Position numbers and translations under genes: made by a program. The notes under the pieces are model-generated. The model made no database searches. It was not told where the DNA came from and saw only the letters and a list, made by a program, of their open reading frames with translations. A stretch of DNA of 64,000 bases from Apostichopus japonicus (taxonomy: Eukaryota > Echinodermata > Holothuroidea > Aspidochirotida > Stichopodidae). The stretch's first letter is position 1; every line of letters starts with the position of its first letter. Location: contig NC_092561.1 in the NCBI RefSeq assembly GCF_037975245.1, forward strand, positions 12,457,001-12,521,000, written 5' to 3'. This document shows, in pieces, positions 42,386 through 57,300 of this stretch.

Positions 42386-45308
42386 TCAATTGATCGGTAC
42401 GGAACAATCGATCGGTCGGTAACGCCCTTTCGATTGATCGGTACCGCACAATCGATTGATTGGTACCGAACATGCGATTGATCGATAACGCACATTCGAT
42501 TGATCGGTACCGCACAATCCATCGATCGATAACGCACATTCGATTGATCGGTACCGTACATTCTTTTCATCGATAACGCACATTCGATTGATCGGTAGCG
42601 CACATTCGAATAATCGATAACGCACATTCGTTCGTTTTACCGCACATTCGATTGATTGGTACGGCACAATCGATTGATCGGTACCGCATATTCGATTGAT
42701 CGGTATCGGAAATTCGATTGATCGGTAACGCACATTCGATTGATCGGTACCGCACAATCGATCGGTCGGTACTGCACATTCGATAGATCGGTACCGAACA
42801 TTCGATTGATCGGTACCGCACAATCGATTGATTGGTACCGCACATTCGATTGATCGATAACGCACATTCGATTGATCGGTACCACACATTCGATTGATCG
42901 GTACCGAACATTCGATTGATCGATAACGCACATTCGATTGATCGGTACCGTAAATTCGATTGATCGATAACGCACATTCGATTGATCGGTACCGCACATT
43001 CTTTTCATCGATAACGCACTTTCGATTGATCGGTAGCGCACATTCGAATAATCGATAACGCACATTCGTTCGTTTTACCGCACATTCGATTGATCGGGAC
43101 GGCACAATCGATTGATCGGTACCGCATATTCGATTGATCGGTATCGGAAATTCGATTGATCGGTAACGCACATTCGATTGATCGGTACCGCACAATCGAT
43201 CGGTCGGTACTGCACATTCGATAGATCGGTACCGAACATTCGATTGATCGGTACCGCACAATCGATTGATTGGTACCGCACATTCGATTGATCGATAACG
43301 CACATTCGATTGATCGGTACCACACATTCGATTGATCGGTACCGAACATTCGATTGATCGATAACGCACATTCGATTGATCGGTACCGTAAATTCGATTG
43401 ATCGATAACGCACATTCGATTGATCGGTACCGCACATTCTTTTCATCGATAACGCACTTTCGATTGATCGGTAGCGCACATTCGAATAATCGATAACGCA
43501 CATTCGTTCGTTTTACCGCACATTCATTGATCGGTACCGCACATTCGATTAATCGATATCTCACAATCGATCGATCGGTACCGCCCATTCGATCGATCGG
43601 TACTGAACATTGGATTGATCGATACCGCACATTCGATTGAGCTGTAACGCACATTCGATTGATTGGTACCGCACATTCGATTGATCGGTATCGTAAATTC
43701 GATTGATCGATAACGCACATTCGATTGATCCATAACGCACATTCGATTGATCGGTACCGAACATTCGATTGATCGGTACCGCACAATCGATCGATCGGTA
43801 CCGCACATTCGATTGATCGGTACCGGACATTCGATTGATCGGTACCGAACATTCGACGGATCGGTACCGCACATTCGATTAATCGATATCTCACAATCGA
43901 TTGATAGGTACAGCAAGTTCGATTGATCGGTAGCGCACATTCGAATAATCGAAAACGCACATTCGTTCGTTTTACCGCACATTCAATTGATCGGTACGGA
44001 ACAATCGATCGGTCGGTAACGCCCTTTCGATTGATCGGTACCGCACAATCGATTGATTGGTACCGAACATGCGATTGATCGATAACGCACATTCGATTGA
44101 TCGGTACCGTACATTCTTTTCATCGATAACGCACATTCGATTGATCGGTAGCGCACATTCGAATAATCGATAACGCACATTCGTTCGTATTACCGCACAT
44201 TCGATTGATCGGTACGGCACAATCGATTGATCGGTACCGCATATTCGATTGATCGGTATCGGAAATTCGATTGATCGGTAACGCACATTCGATTGATCGG
44301 TACCGCACAATCGATCGATCGGTACTGCACATTCGATAGATCGGTACCGAACATTCGATTGATCGGTACCGCACAATCGATTGATTGGTACCGCACATTC
44401 GATTGATCGATAACGCACATTCGATTGATCGGTACCGCACATTCGATTGATCGATAACGCACATTCGATTGATCGGTACCGAACATTCGATTGATCGGTA
44501 CCGCACAATCCATCGATCGGTACCGCACATTCGATTGATCGGTACGGCACATTCGATTTATCGGTAACGCACATTTGATTGATCGGTACCGAACTTTCGA
44601 TTAATCGATAACGCACATTCGATTGATCGGTACCGCACAATCGATTGATCGGTAACGCACATTCCATTGATCGGTACCGCACATTCGATTGATCGGTACC
44701 GAACATTCGATTGATCGGTACCGCACAATCGATCGATCGGTACCGCACATTCGATTGATCGTTACCGGACATTCGTTTGATCGGTACCGAACATTCGACG
44801 GATCGGTCCGAACATTCGATTGATCGGTACCGCACATTCGATTGATCAATAACGCACATTCGATTGATCGGTACCGAACATTCGATTGATCGGTACCTCA
44901 CAATCGATTGATCGGTAACGCACATTCGATCGGTCGGTACCGCACATTCGATCGATCGGTACCGAACATTCGATTGATCGGTACCGCACAATCGATTGAT
45001 CGATTACGCACATTCGATTGATCGGTACCGCACATTCGATTGATCGGTACCGCACATTCGATTAATCGATATCTCACAATCGATCCATCGGTACCGCACA
45101 TTCGATCGATCGGTACCGCACATTCGATTGATCGGTACCGCACATGCGATGGATCGGTAGCGCACATTCGAATAATCGATAACGCACATTCGTTCGTTTT
45201 ACCGCACATTCGATTGATCGGTACGGCACAATCGATTGATCGGCACCGCACATTCGATTGATCGGTACCGTAAATTCGATTGATCGATAACGCACATTCG
45301 ATTGATCG
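42386..45308. repeat. 3.6-kb-class higher-order repeat, copy c of unit 2 (partial)
   Basis: This is the counterpart of 19578-22500 at an offset of 22,808 bp, with the same 438-bp internal duplication (42637-43512). Confidence 0.75.
42637..43512. repeat. 438-bp tandem duplication in copy c of unit 2
   Basis: 42637-43074 and 43075-43512 match at an offset of 438 bp, exactly as in unit 1 and with the same distinguishing bases (GATTGGTACGG, then GATCGGGACGG). Confidence 0.8.
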
Positions 45309-48300
45309 GTACCGAACATTCGATTGATTGGTACCGCACATTCGATAGATCGGTAACGCACATTCGATTGATCGGTACCGCACAATCGATCGATCGGTAC
45401 CGCACATTCGATATGATCGGTACCGAACATTCGATTAATTAGTACCGCACAATCGATCGATCGGTATCGCACATTCGATTGATCGGTACCGCACATTCGA
45501 TTGTTCGGTACCACAGATTCGATTGATCGGTACCGAACATTCGATTGATCGATAACGCACATTCGATTGATCGGTACCGCACATTCTTTTCATCGATAAC
45601 GCACATTCGATTGATCGGTAGCGCACATTCGAATAATCGATAACGCACATTCGTTCGTTTTAACGCACATTCGATTGAACAGTACGGCACAATCGATTGA
45701 TCGATAACGTACATTCGATTGATCGATAACGCACATTCGATTGATCGGTACCGCACATTCGATTGATCGATAACGCACATTCGATTGATCGGTACCGGAC
45801 ATCGATTGATCGGTACCGCACATTCGATTGATCGATATCTCACAATCGATCGATCGGTACCGCACATAGATTGATCGGTACCGCACATGCGATGGATCGG
45901 TAGCGCACATTCGAATAATCGATAACGCACATTCGTTCGTTTTACCGCACATTCGATTGATCGGTACGGCACAATCAATTGATTGGTACCGCACATTCGA
46001 TTGATCAGTACCGTAAATTCGATTGATCGATAACGCACATTCGATTGATCGGTACTGAACATTCGATCGATCGGTACCGCACATTCGATTGATCGGTACC
46101 GCACATTCGATGTGATCGGTACCGAACATTCGATTGATTAGTACCGCACAATCAATCGATCGGTGTCGCACAATCGATTGATCGGTTCCGCACATTCTAT
46201 TGATCGGTACCACACATTCGATTGATCGGTACCGAACATTCGATTGATCGATAACGCACATTCGATTGATCGGTAGCGCACATTCAAATAATCGATAACG
46301 CACATTCGTTCGTTTTACCGCACATTCGATTGATCGATCCCGCACATTCGATTGATCGGTACCGCACATTCGATCGATCGGTACTGCACATTCGATTGAT
46401 CGATACCGCACATTCGATTGAGCTGTAACGCACACTCGATTGATTGGTACCGCACATTCGATAGATCGGTAACGCACATTCGATTGATCGGTACCGCACA
46501 ATCGATCGATCGGTACGGCACATTCGATATGATCGGTACCGAACATTCGATTGAATAGTACCGCACAATCGATCGATCGGTATCGCACATCCGATTGATC
46601 GGTACCGCACATTCGATTGATCGGTACCACACATTCGATTGATCGGTACCGAACATTCGATTGATCGATAACGCACATTCGATTGATCGGTACCGTAAAT
46701 TCGATTGATCGATAACGCACATTCGATTGATCGGTACCGCACATTCTTTTCATCGATAACGCACATTCGATTGATCGGTAGCGCACATTCAAATAATCGA
46801 TAACGCACATTCGTTCGTTTTACCGCACATTCATTGATCGGTACCGGACATTCGATTGATCGTTACCGCACATTCGATTAATCGATATCTCACAATCGAT
46901 CGATCGGTACCGCACATTCGATCGATCGGTACTGCACATTCGATTGATCGATACCGCACATTCGATTGAGCTGTAACGCACATTCGATTGATTGGTACCG
47001 CACATTCGATTGATCGGTACCGTAAATTCGATTGATCGATAACGCACATTCGATTGATCCATAACGCACATTCGATTGATCGGTACCGAACATTCGATTG
47101 ATCGGTACCGCACAATCGATCGATCGGTACCGCACATTCGATTGATCGGTACCGGACATTCGATTGATCGGTACCGAACATTCGATCGATCGGTACCGCA
47201 CAATCCATCGATCGATAACGCACATTCGATTGATCGGTACCGCACATTCTTTTCATCGATAACGCACATTCGATTGATCGGTAGCGCACATTAAAATAAT
47301 CGATAACGCACATTCGTTCGTTTTACCGGACATTCGATTGATCGCTACAGCACAATCGATTGATCGGTACCGCACATTCGATTGATCGGTATCGGAAATT
47401 CGATTGATCGGTAACGCACATTCGATTGATCGGTACCGCACAATCGATCGGTCGGTACCGCACATTCGATTGATCGGTACCGAACATTCGATTGATCGGT
47501 ACCGCACAATCGATTGATCGATTACGCACATTCGATTGATCGGTACCGCACATTCGATTGATCGATAACGCACATTCGATTCATCGGTACCGGACATTCG
47601 ATTGATCGGTACCGCACATTCGATTAATCGATAACGCACATTCGTTCGTTTTACCGGACATTCGATCGATCGGTACCGCACATTCGATTGATCGGTACCG
47701 CACATGCGATAGATCGATAGCGCACATTCGAATAATCGATAACGCACATTCGCTAGTTTTACCGCACATTCGATTGATCGGTACGGCACAATCGATTGAT
47801 CGGTACCGTAAATTCGATTGATTAGTACCGCACAATCGATCGATCGGTATCGCACAATCGATTGATCGGTACCGCACATTCTATTGATCGGTACCACACA
47901 TTCGATTGATCGGTACCGAACATTCGATTGATCGATAACGCACATTCGATTGATCGGAAGCGCACATTCGAATAATCGATAACGCACATTCGTTCGTTTT
48001 ACCGCACATTCGATTGATCGATCCCGCACATTCGATTGAGCTGTAACGCACATTCGATTGATAGGTACCGCACATTCGATTGATCGGTACCGTACATGCG
48101 ATTGATCGGTACCGCACATTCGATTGATCGATACCGCATATTCGATTGATCGATACCAAACATTCGATCGATCGGTACCGCACATTCGTCCGATCGGTAC
48201 CGCACATTCGATATGATCGGTACCGAACATTCGATTAATTAGTACCGCACATTCGATCGATCGGTATCGCACATTCGATTGATCGGTACCGCACATTCGA

Positions 48301-50348
48301 TTGATCGGTACCACAGATTCGATTGATCGGTACCGAACATTCGATTGATCGATAACGCACATTCGATTGATCGGTACCGTAAATTCGATTGATCGATAAC
48401 GCACATTCGATTGATCGGTAGCGCACATTCGAATAATCGATAACGCACATTCGTTCGTTTTACCGCTCATTCGATTGAACGGTACGGCACAATCGATTGA
48501 TCGATAACGCACATTCGATTGATCGGTACCGGACATTCGATTGATCGGTACCGCACATTCGATTAATCGATATCTCACAATCGATCGATCGGTACCGCAC
48601 ATTCGATTGATCGGTACCGCACATGCGATGGATCGGTAGCGCACATTCGAATAATCGATAACGCACATTCGTTCGTATTACCGCACATTCGATTGATCGG
48701 TACGGCACATTCAATTGATCGGTACCGCACATTCGATTGATCGGTACCGCACATTCGATTGATCGATAACGCACATTCGATTGATAGGTACCGAACATTC
48801 GATTGATTGGTACCGCACATTCGATAGTTCGATAACGCACATTCGATTGATCGGTACCGCACAATCGATCTATCGGTACCGCACATTCGATATGATCGGT
48901 ACCGAACATTCGATTGATTAGTACCGCACAATCGATCGATCGGTATCGCACATTCGCTTGATCGGTACCGCACATTCGATTGATCGGTACCACACTTTCG
49001 ATTGATCGGTACCGAACATTTAATTGATCAATAACGCACATTCGATTGATCGGTACCGTAAATTCGATTGATCGATAACGCACATTTGATTGATCGGTAC
49101 CGCACATTCGATTGATCGATAACGCACATTCGATATGATCGGTACCGAACATTCGATTGATTAGTACCGCACAATCGATTGATCGGTTCCGCACATTCTA
49201 TTGATCGGTACCACACATTCTATTGATCGGTACCGAACATTCGATTGATCGATAACGCACATTCGATTGATCGGTAGCGCACATTCGAATAATCGATAAC
49301 GCACATTCGTTCGTTTTACCGCACATTCGATTGATCGGTACGGCACAATCGATTGATCGGTACCGCATATTCGATTGATCGGTATCGGAAATTCGATTGA
49401 TCGATAACGCACATTCGATCGATCGGTACCGCACATTCGATATGATCGGTACCGAACATTCGATTAATTAGTACCGCACAATCGATCGATCGGTATCGCA
49501 CATTCGATTGATCGGTACCGCACATTCGATTGATCGGTACCACAGATTCGATTGATCGGTACCGAACATTCGATTGATCGATAACGCACATTCGATTGAT
49601 CGGTACCGTAAATTCGATTGATCGATAACGCACATTCGATTGATCGGTAGCGCACATTCGAATAATCGATAACGCACATTCGTTCGTTTTACTGCACATT
49701 CGATTGAACGGTACGGCACAATCGATTGATCGATAACGCACATTCGATCGATCGGTACCGGACATTCGATTGATCGGTACCGCACATTCGATTAATCGAT
49801 ATCTCACAATCGATCGATCGGTACCGCACATTCGATCGATCGGTACCGCACATTCGATTGATCGGTACCGCACATGCGATGGATCGGTAGCGCACATTCG
49901 AATAATCGATAACGCACATTCGTTCGTTTTACCGCACATTCGATTGATCGGTACGGCACATTCAATTGATCGGTACCGCACATTCGATTGATCGGTACCG
50001 TAAATTCGATTGATCGGTTCCGCACATTCTATTGATCGGTACCACACATTCGATTGATCGGTACCGAACATTCGATTGATCGATAACGCACATTCGATTG
50101 ATCGGTAGCGCACATTCGAATAATCGATAACGCACATTCGTTCGTTTTACCGCACATTCGATTGATCGATCCCGCACATTCGATTGATCGGTACCGCACA
50201 TTCGATCGATCGGTACTGCACATTCGATTGATCGATACCGCACATTCGATTGGGCTGTAACGCACACTCGATTGATTGGTACCGCACATTCGATAGATCG
50301 GTACCGCACATTCGTTTGATCGGTACCGCACATTCAATTGATCGGTAC
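45309..50348. repeat. Unit 2 satellite without clear higher-order period
   Basis: This is the counterpart of 22501-27540. No gene or non-satellite insertion is seen. It differs from unit 1 only by occasional base changes. Confidence 0.7.
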
Positions 50349-51303
50349 CGCACATTCAATTTGTCGGTACCGCATATTCGATTAATCGATACCGCTCATT
50401 CGTTCCGTCGGTACCGCACATTCGATTGATCCGTACCGCACATTCGATTGATTGGTACCGCACATTCGATTAATCGATACCGCACATTCCTTCCCTCGGT
50501 ACCGCACATTCGATTGATCGGTATGGCACATTCGATTGATCGATAACGCACATTCGATTGATCGGTACCGAACATTCGATCGATCGTTACCGCACATTCG
50601 ATTGATCGGTACCGCACATTCGATTGATCGGTACGGCACATTCAATTGATCGGTACCGCACATTCTATTGATCGGTACCGCACATTCGATTGATCGGTAC
50701 CCCACATTCGATTGATCGGTACCGGACATTTCATTGATCGATACCGCACATTCGATTAATCGGAACCGAACATTCGATATTTCGGTACCGCACAATCGAT
50801 CGATCAGTACCGCACATTCTATTGATCGGTACCGCACAATCGATATTTCGGTACCGCACATTCGATCGATCACTACCGCACATTCGATTGATCGGTACTG
50901 CACATTCGATTGATCGACACCGCACATTCGTTCCGTCGGTACCGCACATTCGATTCCTCGGTACCGCACATTCGATTGATCGGTACCGCACATTTAAGTT
51001 GTCGGTACCGCACATTCGATTAATCGATACCGCTCATTCGTTCCGTCGGTACCGCACATTCGATTGATCGGCACCGAACATTCGATTCATCGGTACTGAA
51101 CATTCGATTGATCGGTACCGCACATTCGATTGATCGGTACCTCACATTTAATTCATCGGTACCGCACATTCGATTAATCGATACCGCACATTCGTTCCGT
51201 CGGTACCGCACAATCGATCGATCGGTACCGCACATTCGATTGATCGGTACCGCACATTCGATTGATCGGTACCGCACAATCGATCGATCGGTACCGCACA
51301 TTC
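50349..51303. repeat. Zone III-type satellite block at the end of unit 2
   Basis: This is the counterpart of 27541-28495, with CGTTCCGTCGG, CGATATTTCGG and CCTTCCCTCGG monomers. Here the sequence continues into more zone III-type satellite and does not return to unit-type monomers. Confidence 0.8.
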
Positions 51304-52270
51304 GATTGATCGGTACCGCACATTCGATTGATCGGTACCGCAAATTCGACTGATCGGTACCGCACATTCGATTGATTGGTACCGCAAATTCGATTGATCG
51401 GTACTGAACATTCGATTGATCGATAACGCACATTCGATTGATCGGTACCGAACATTCGATTGATCGGTACCGTACATTCGATTGATCAGTACCGCACATT
51501 CGATTGATCGGCACCGAACATTCGATTGATCGATAACGCACATTCGAATGATCGGTACCGAACATTCGATTGATCGGTACCGCACAATCGATCGATCGGT
51601 ACCGCACATTCGATTGATCGGTAACGTACATTCGATTGATCAGTACCGCACAATCGATTGATCGGTACCGAACATTCGATTGATCAATCACGCACATTCG
51701 ATTGATCGGTCGGCTAACATTCGTTTGATCGATAACGCACATTCGATTAATCGGTACCGCACATTCGATTGATCGGTACCGCACATTCGATTGATCGGTA
51801 CCGCACATTCGATTGATCGGTACCGCAAATTCGACTGATCGGTACCGCACATTCGATTGATTGGTACCGCAAATTCGATTGATCGGTACTGAACATTCGA
51901 TTGATCGATAACGCACATTCGATTGATCGGTACCGAACATTCGATTGATCGGTACCGTACATTCGATTGATCAGTACCGCACATTCGATTGATCGGTACC
52001 GAACATTCGATTGATCGATAACGCACATTCGAATGATCGGTACCGAACATTCGATTGATCGGTACCGCACAATCGATCGATCGGTAACGCACATTCGATT
52101 GATCGGTACCGAACATTCAATTCGGTACCGCACGATCGATCGATCAGTACCGCACATTCTATTGATCGGTACCGCACAATCGATCGATCGGTACCGCACA
52201 TTCGATCGATCACTACCGCACATTCCATTGATCGGTACGACACATTCGATTGATCGGTACTGCACATTCG
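51304..52270. repeat. 485-bp tandem duplication in zone III
   Basis: Sequence around 51340-51600 recurs 485 bp downstream (for example GATTGATTGGTACCGCAAATT near 51370 and 51855, each followed by a GGTACTGAACATT monomer). Between the copies lies the GATCGGTCGGCTAACATT monomer. Limits are approximate. Confidence 0.7.
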
Positions 52271-52919
52271 ATTGATCGACACCGCACATTCGTTCCGTCG
52301 GTACCGCACATTCGATTCATCGGTACCGCACATTCGATCGGTACCGCACATTCAATTTGTCGGTACCGCACATTCGATTAATCGATACCGCACATTCGTT
52401 CCGTCGGTACCGCACATTCAATTAATCGGCACCGAACATTCGATTGATCGGTACCGCACATTCGATTGATCGTTACCGCAAATTCGATTGATCGGTAACG
52501 TACAATCGATTGATCGGTACCGCACATTCGATTGATCGGTAACGCACATTCAATTGATCGGTACCGCACAATCGATCGATCGGTACTGCACATTAGATTG
52601 ATCGGTACCGAATATTCGATTGATCGATAACGCACATTCGATTGATCGGTACCGAAGATTCGATCGATCGTTACCGCACATTCGATCGATCGGTACCGCA
52701 CATTCGATTGATCGGTACGGGCACATTCAATTGATCGGTACCGCATATTCTATTGATCGGTACCGCACATTCGATTGATCGGTACCGCACATTCGATCGA
52801 TCACTACCGCACATTCGATTGATCGGTACCGAACATTCGATCGATCGTTACCGCACATTCGATTGATCGGTACCGAACATTCGATATTTCGGTACCGCAC
52901 AATCGATCGATCAGTACCG

Positions 52920-54377
52920 CACATTCTATTGATCGGTACCGCACAATCGATCGATCGGTACCGCACATTCGATCGATCACTACCGCACATTCGATTGATC
53001 GGTACCACACATTCGATTGATCGACACCGCACATTCGTTCCGTCGGTACCGCACATTCGTTTGATCGGTACCGCACATTCAATTGATCGGTACCGCACAT
53101 TCAATTTGTCGGTACCGCATATTCGATTAATCGATACCGCTCATTTGTTCCGTCGGTACCGCACATTCGATTGATCCGTACCGCACATTCGATTGATTGG
53201 TACCGCACATTCGATTAATCGATACCGCACATTCCTTCCCTCGGTACCGCACATTCGATTGATCGGTATGGTACATTCGATTGATCGATAACGCACATTC
53301 GATTGATTGGTACCGAACATTCGATCGATCGTTACCGCACATTCGATTGATCGGTACCGCACATTCGATTGATCGGTACGGCACATTCAATTGATCGGTA
53401 CCGCACATTCTATTGATCGGTACCGCACATTCGATTGATCGGTACCCCACATTCGATTGATCGGTACCGGACATTTCATTGATCGATACCGCACATTCGA
53501 TTAATCGGAACCGAACATTCGATATTTCGGTACCGCACAATCGATCGATCAGTACCGCACATTCTATTGATCGGTACCGCACAATCGATATTTCGGTACC
53601 GCACATTCGATCGATCACTACCGCACATTCGATTGATCGGTACTGCACATTCGATTGATCGACACCGCACATTCGTTCCGTCGGTACCCCACATTCGATT
53701 CCTCGGTACCGCACATTCGATTGATCGCTACCGCACATTCAATTTGTCGGTACCGCACATTCGATTAATCGATACCGCTCATTCGTTCCGTCGGTACCGC
53801 ACATTCGATTGATCGGCACCGAACATTCGATTCATCGGTACTGAACATTCGATTGATCGTTACCGCACATTCGATTGATCGGTACCTCACATTTAATTCA
53901 TCGGTACCGCACATTCGATTAATCGATACCGCACATTCGTTCCGTCGGTACTGCACATTCGATTGATCGGTACCGCACATTCGATTGATTCGTACCGCAC
54001 ATTCGATTAATCGATTCCGCACATTCCTTCCCTCGGTACCGCACATTCGATTGATCGGTATGGCACATTCGATTGATCGTTACCGCACATTCGATTGATC
54101 GGTACCGCACATTCGATTGATCGTTACCGTAAATTCGATTGATCGGTAAAGTACAATCGATTGATCGGTACCGCACATTCGATTGATCGGTAACGCACAT
54201 TCGATTCATCGGTACCGCACATTCGATCGATCGGTACTGCACATTAGATTGATCGGTACCGAATATTCGATTGATCGATAACACAAATTCGATTGATCGG
54301 TACCGAACATTCGATCGATCGTTACCGCACATTCGATCGATCGGTACCGCACATTCGATTGATCGGTACGGCACATT
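52920..54377. repeat. Zone III block, copy 1 (recurs 9,623 bp downstream)
   Basis: The variant order matches 62543-64000 at a constant offset of 9,623 bp. To the left, the match ends where CGATATTTCGG here corresponds to CGATTGATCGG in the other copy (about 52880). The match continues to the window's right edge, so the full length of the duplication is unknown. Confidence 0.8.
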
Positions 54378-57300
54378 CAATTGATCGGTACCGCACATTC
54401 GATTGATCGGTACCGAACATTCGATTGATCGATAACGCAGATTCGATCGATCGGTACCTCACATTCGATCGATCACTACCGCACATTCGATTGATCGGTA
54501 CCACACATTCGATTGATCGGCACTGCACATTCGATTGATCGACACCGCACATTCGTTCCGTCGGTACCGCACATTCAATTGATCGGTACCGCACATTCAA
54601 TTTGTCGGTACCGCATATTCGATTAATCGATACCGCTCATTCGTTCCGTCGGTACCGCACATTCGATTGATCCGTACCGCACATTCGATTGATTGATACC
54701 GCACATTCGATTAATCGATACCGCACATTCGTTCCCTCGGTACCGCACATTCGATTGATCGGTATGGCACATTCGATTGACCGATAACGCACATTCGATT
54801 GATCGGTACCGAACATTCGATCGATCGTTACCGCACATTCGATTGATCGGTACCGCACATTCGATTGATCGGTACGGCACATTCAATTGATCGGTACCGC
54901 ACATTCTATTGATCGGTACCGCACATTCGATTGATCGGTACCCCACATTCGATTGATCGGTACCGGACATTTCATTGATCGATACCGCACATTCGATTAA
55001 TCGGAACCGAACATTCGATATTTCGGTACCGCACAATCGATCGATCAGTACCGCACATTCTATTGATCGGTACCGCACAATCGATATTTCGGTACCGCAC
55101 ATTCGATCGATCACTACCGCACATTCGATTGATCGGTACTGCACATTCGATTGATCGACACCGCACATTCGTTCCGTCGGTACCGCACATTCGATTCATC
55201 GGTACCGCACATTCGATTGATCGGTACCGCACATTCAATTTGTCGGTACCGCACATTCGATTAATCGATACCGCTCATTCGTTCCGTCGGTACCGCACAT
55301 TCGATTGATCGGCACCGAACATTCGATTCATCGGTACTGAACATTCGATTGATCGTTACCGCACATTCGATTGATCGGTACCTCACATTTAATTCATCGG
55401 TACCGCACATTCGATTAATCGATACCGCTCATTCGTTCCGTCGGTACCGCACATTCGATTGATCGGTACCGCACATTCGATTGATTGGTACCGCACATTC
55501 GATTAATCGATTCCGCACATTCCTTCCCTCGGTACCGCACATTCGATTGATCGGTATGGCACATTCGATTGATCGTTACCGCACATTCGATTGATTGGTA
55601 CCGCACATTCGATTGATCGTTACCGTAAATTCGATTGATCGGTAACGTACAATCGATTGATCGGTACCGCACATTCGATTGATCGGTAACGCACATTCGA
55701 TTCATCGGTACCGCACAATCGATCGATCGGTACTGCACATTAGATTGATCGGTACCGAATATTCGATTGATCGATAACGCAAATTCGATTGATCGGTACC
55801 GAACATTCGATCGATCGTTACCGCACATTCGATCGATCGGTACCGCACATTCGATTGATCGGTACGGCACATTCAATTGATCGGCACCGCACATTCTATT
55901 GATCGGTACCGCACATTCGATTGATCGGTACCGCACATTCGATTGATCGGTACCGGACATTTCATTGATCGATACCGCATATTCGATTGATCGGTAACGC
56001 ACATTCGATTGATCGGTACCGCACATTCGATTAATCGATACCGCACATTCGTTTTGTCGGAACCGCACATCCGATTGATCGGTAGGGCACATTCGATTGA
56101 TCGGTACCGTACATTCGATTGATTGGTACCGCACATTCGATTGATCGTTACCGCAAATTCGAATGATCGGTTACGTATAATCGATTGATCGGTACCGCAC
56201 ATTCGATTGATCGGTAACGCACATTCAATTGATCGGTACCGAACATTCGATTGATCGGTACCGCACAATCCATCGATCGGTACCGCACATTCGATCGATC
56301 GGTACCGCACATTCGATCGATTGGTACCGCACATTCGATTGATCGGTACGGCACATTCAATTGATCGGTCCTGCACATTCTATTGATCGGTACCGCACAT
56401 TCGATTGATCGGTACCGCACATTCGATTGATCGGTACCGGACATTTCATTGATCGTTACCGCACATTCGATTGATCGGTACCGCACATTCGATTGATCGT
56501 TATCGCAAATTCGAATTACCGGTAACGTATAATCGATTGATCGGTACCGCACATTCGATTGATCGGTACCGAACATTCGATATTTCGGTACCGCACAATC
56601 GATCGAGCAGTACCGCACATTCCATTGATCGGTACCGCACAATCGATCGATCGGTACCGCACATTCGATCGATCACTACCGCACATTCGATTGATCGGTA
56701 CCACACATTCGATTGATCGGTACTGCACATTCGATTGATCGACACCGCACATTCGTTCCGTCGGTACCGCACATTCGATTGATCGGTACCGCACATTCAA
56801 TTGATCGATACCGCACATTCAATTTGTCGGTACCGGACATTCGATTAATCGATACCGCTCATTCGTGCCGTCGGTACCGCACATTCGATTGATCTGTACC
56901 GCACATTCGATTGACTGGTACCGCACATTCGATTAATCGATACCGCACATTCCTTTCCTCGGTACCGCACATTCGATTGATCGGTATGGCACATTCGATT
57001 GATCGATAACGCACATTCGATTGATCGGTACCGCACATTCGCTTAACCATACCGCACATTCGTTTCGTCGGAACCGCACATCCGATTGATCGGTACGGCA
57101 CATTCGATTGATCGGTACCGCACCATCAATTGATCGGTACCGAACATTCGATTGATCGGTTCCGCACATTCGATTAATGTGTACCGCACATTCGATTGAT
57201 CGGTACCGCAAATTCGATTGATCGATACCGCACATTCGTTCCGTCGGTACCGCACATTCGATTGATCGGTACCGCACATTCGACTGATCGGTACCGCAAA

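Larger units (their letters stand above)
28496..51303. repeat. Giant satellite unit 2 (22,808 bp), direct repeat of 7793-28495
   Basis: This follows unit 1 head-to-tail. Relative to unit 1 it retains a 197-bp segment (about 31208-31404) that unit 1 lacks, and it has a 1,513-bp tandem duplication (30487-33512) and a 395-bp partial duplication (34213-35002). Single-base differences are scattered: ACACTTTCG near 23822 corresponds to ACACATTCG near 46630, and GATCGGTACCGAACATT near 25540 corresponds to GATCGATAACGCACATT near 48348. The copies are therefore truly diverged and not an identical assembly echo. Homology with unit 1 fades at about 51300. Confidence 0.9.
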
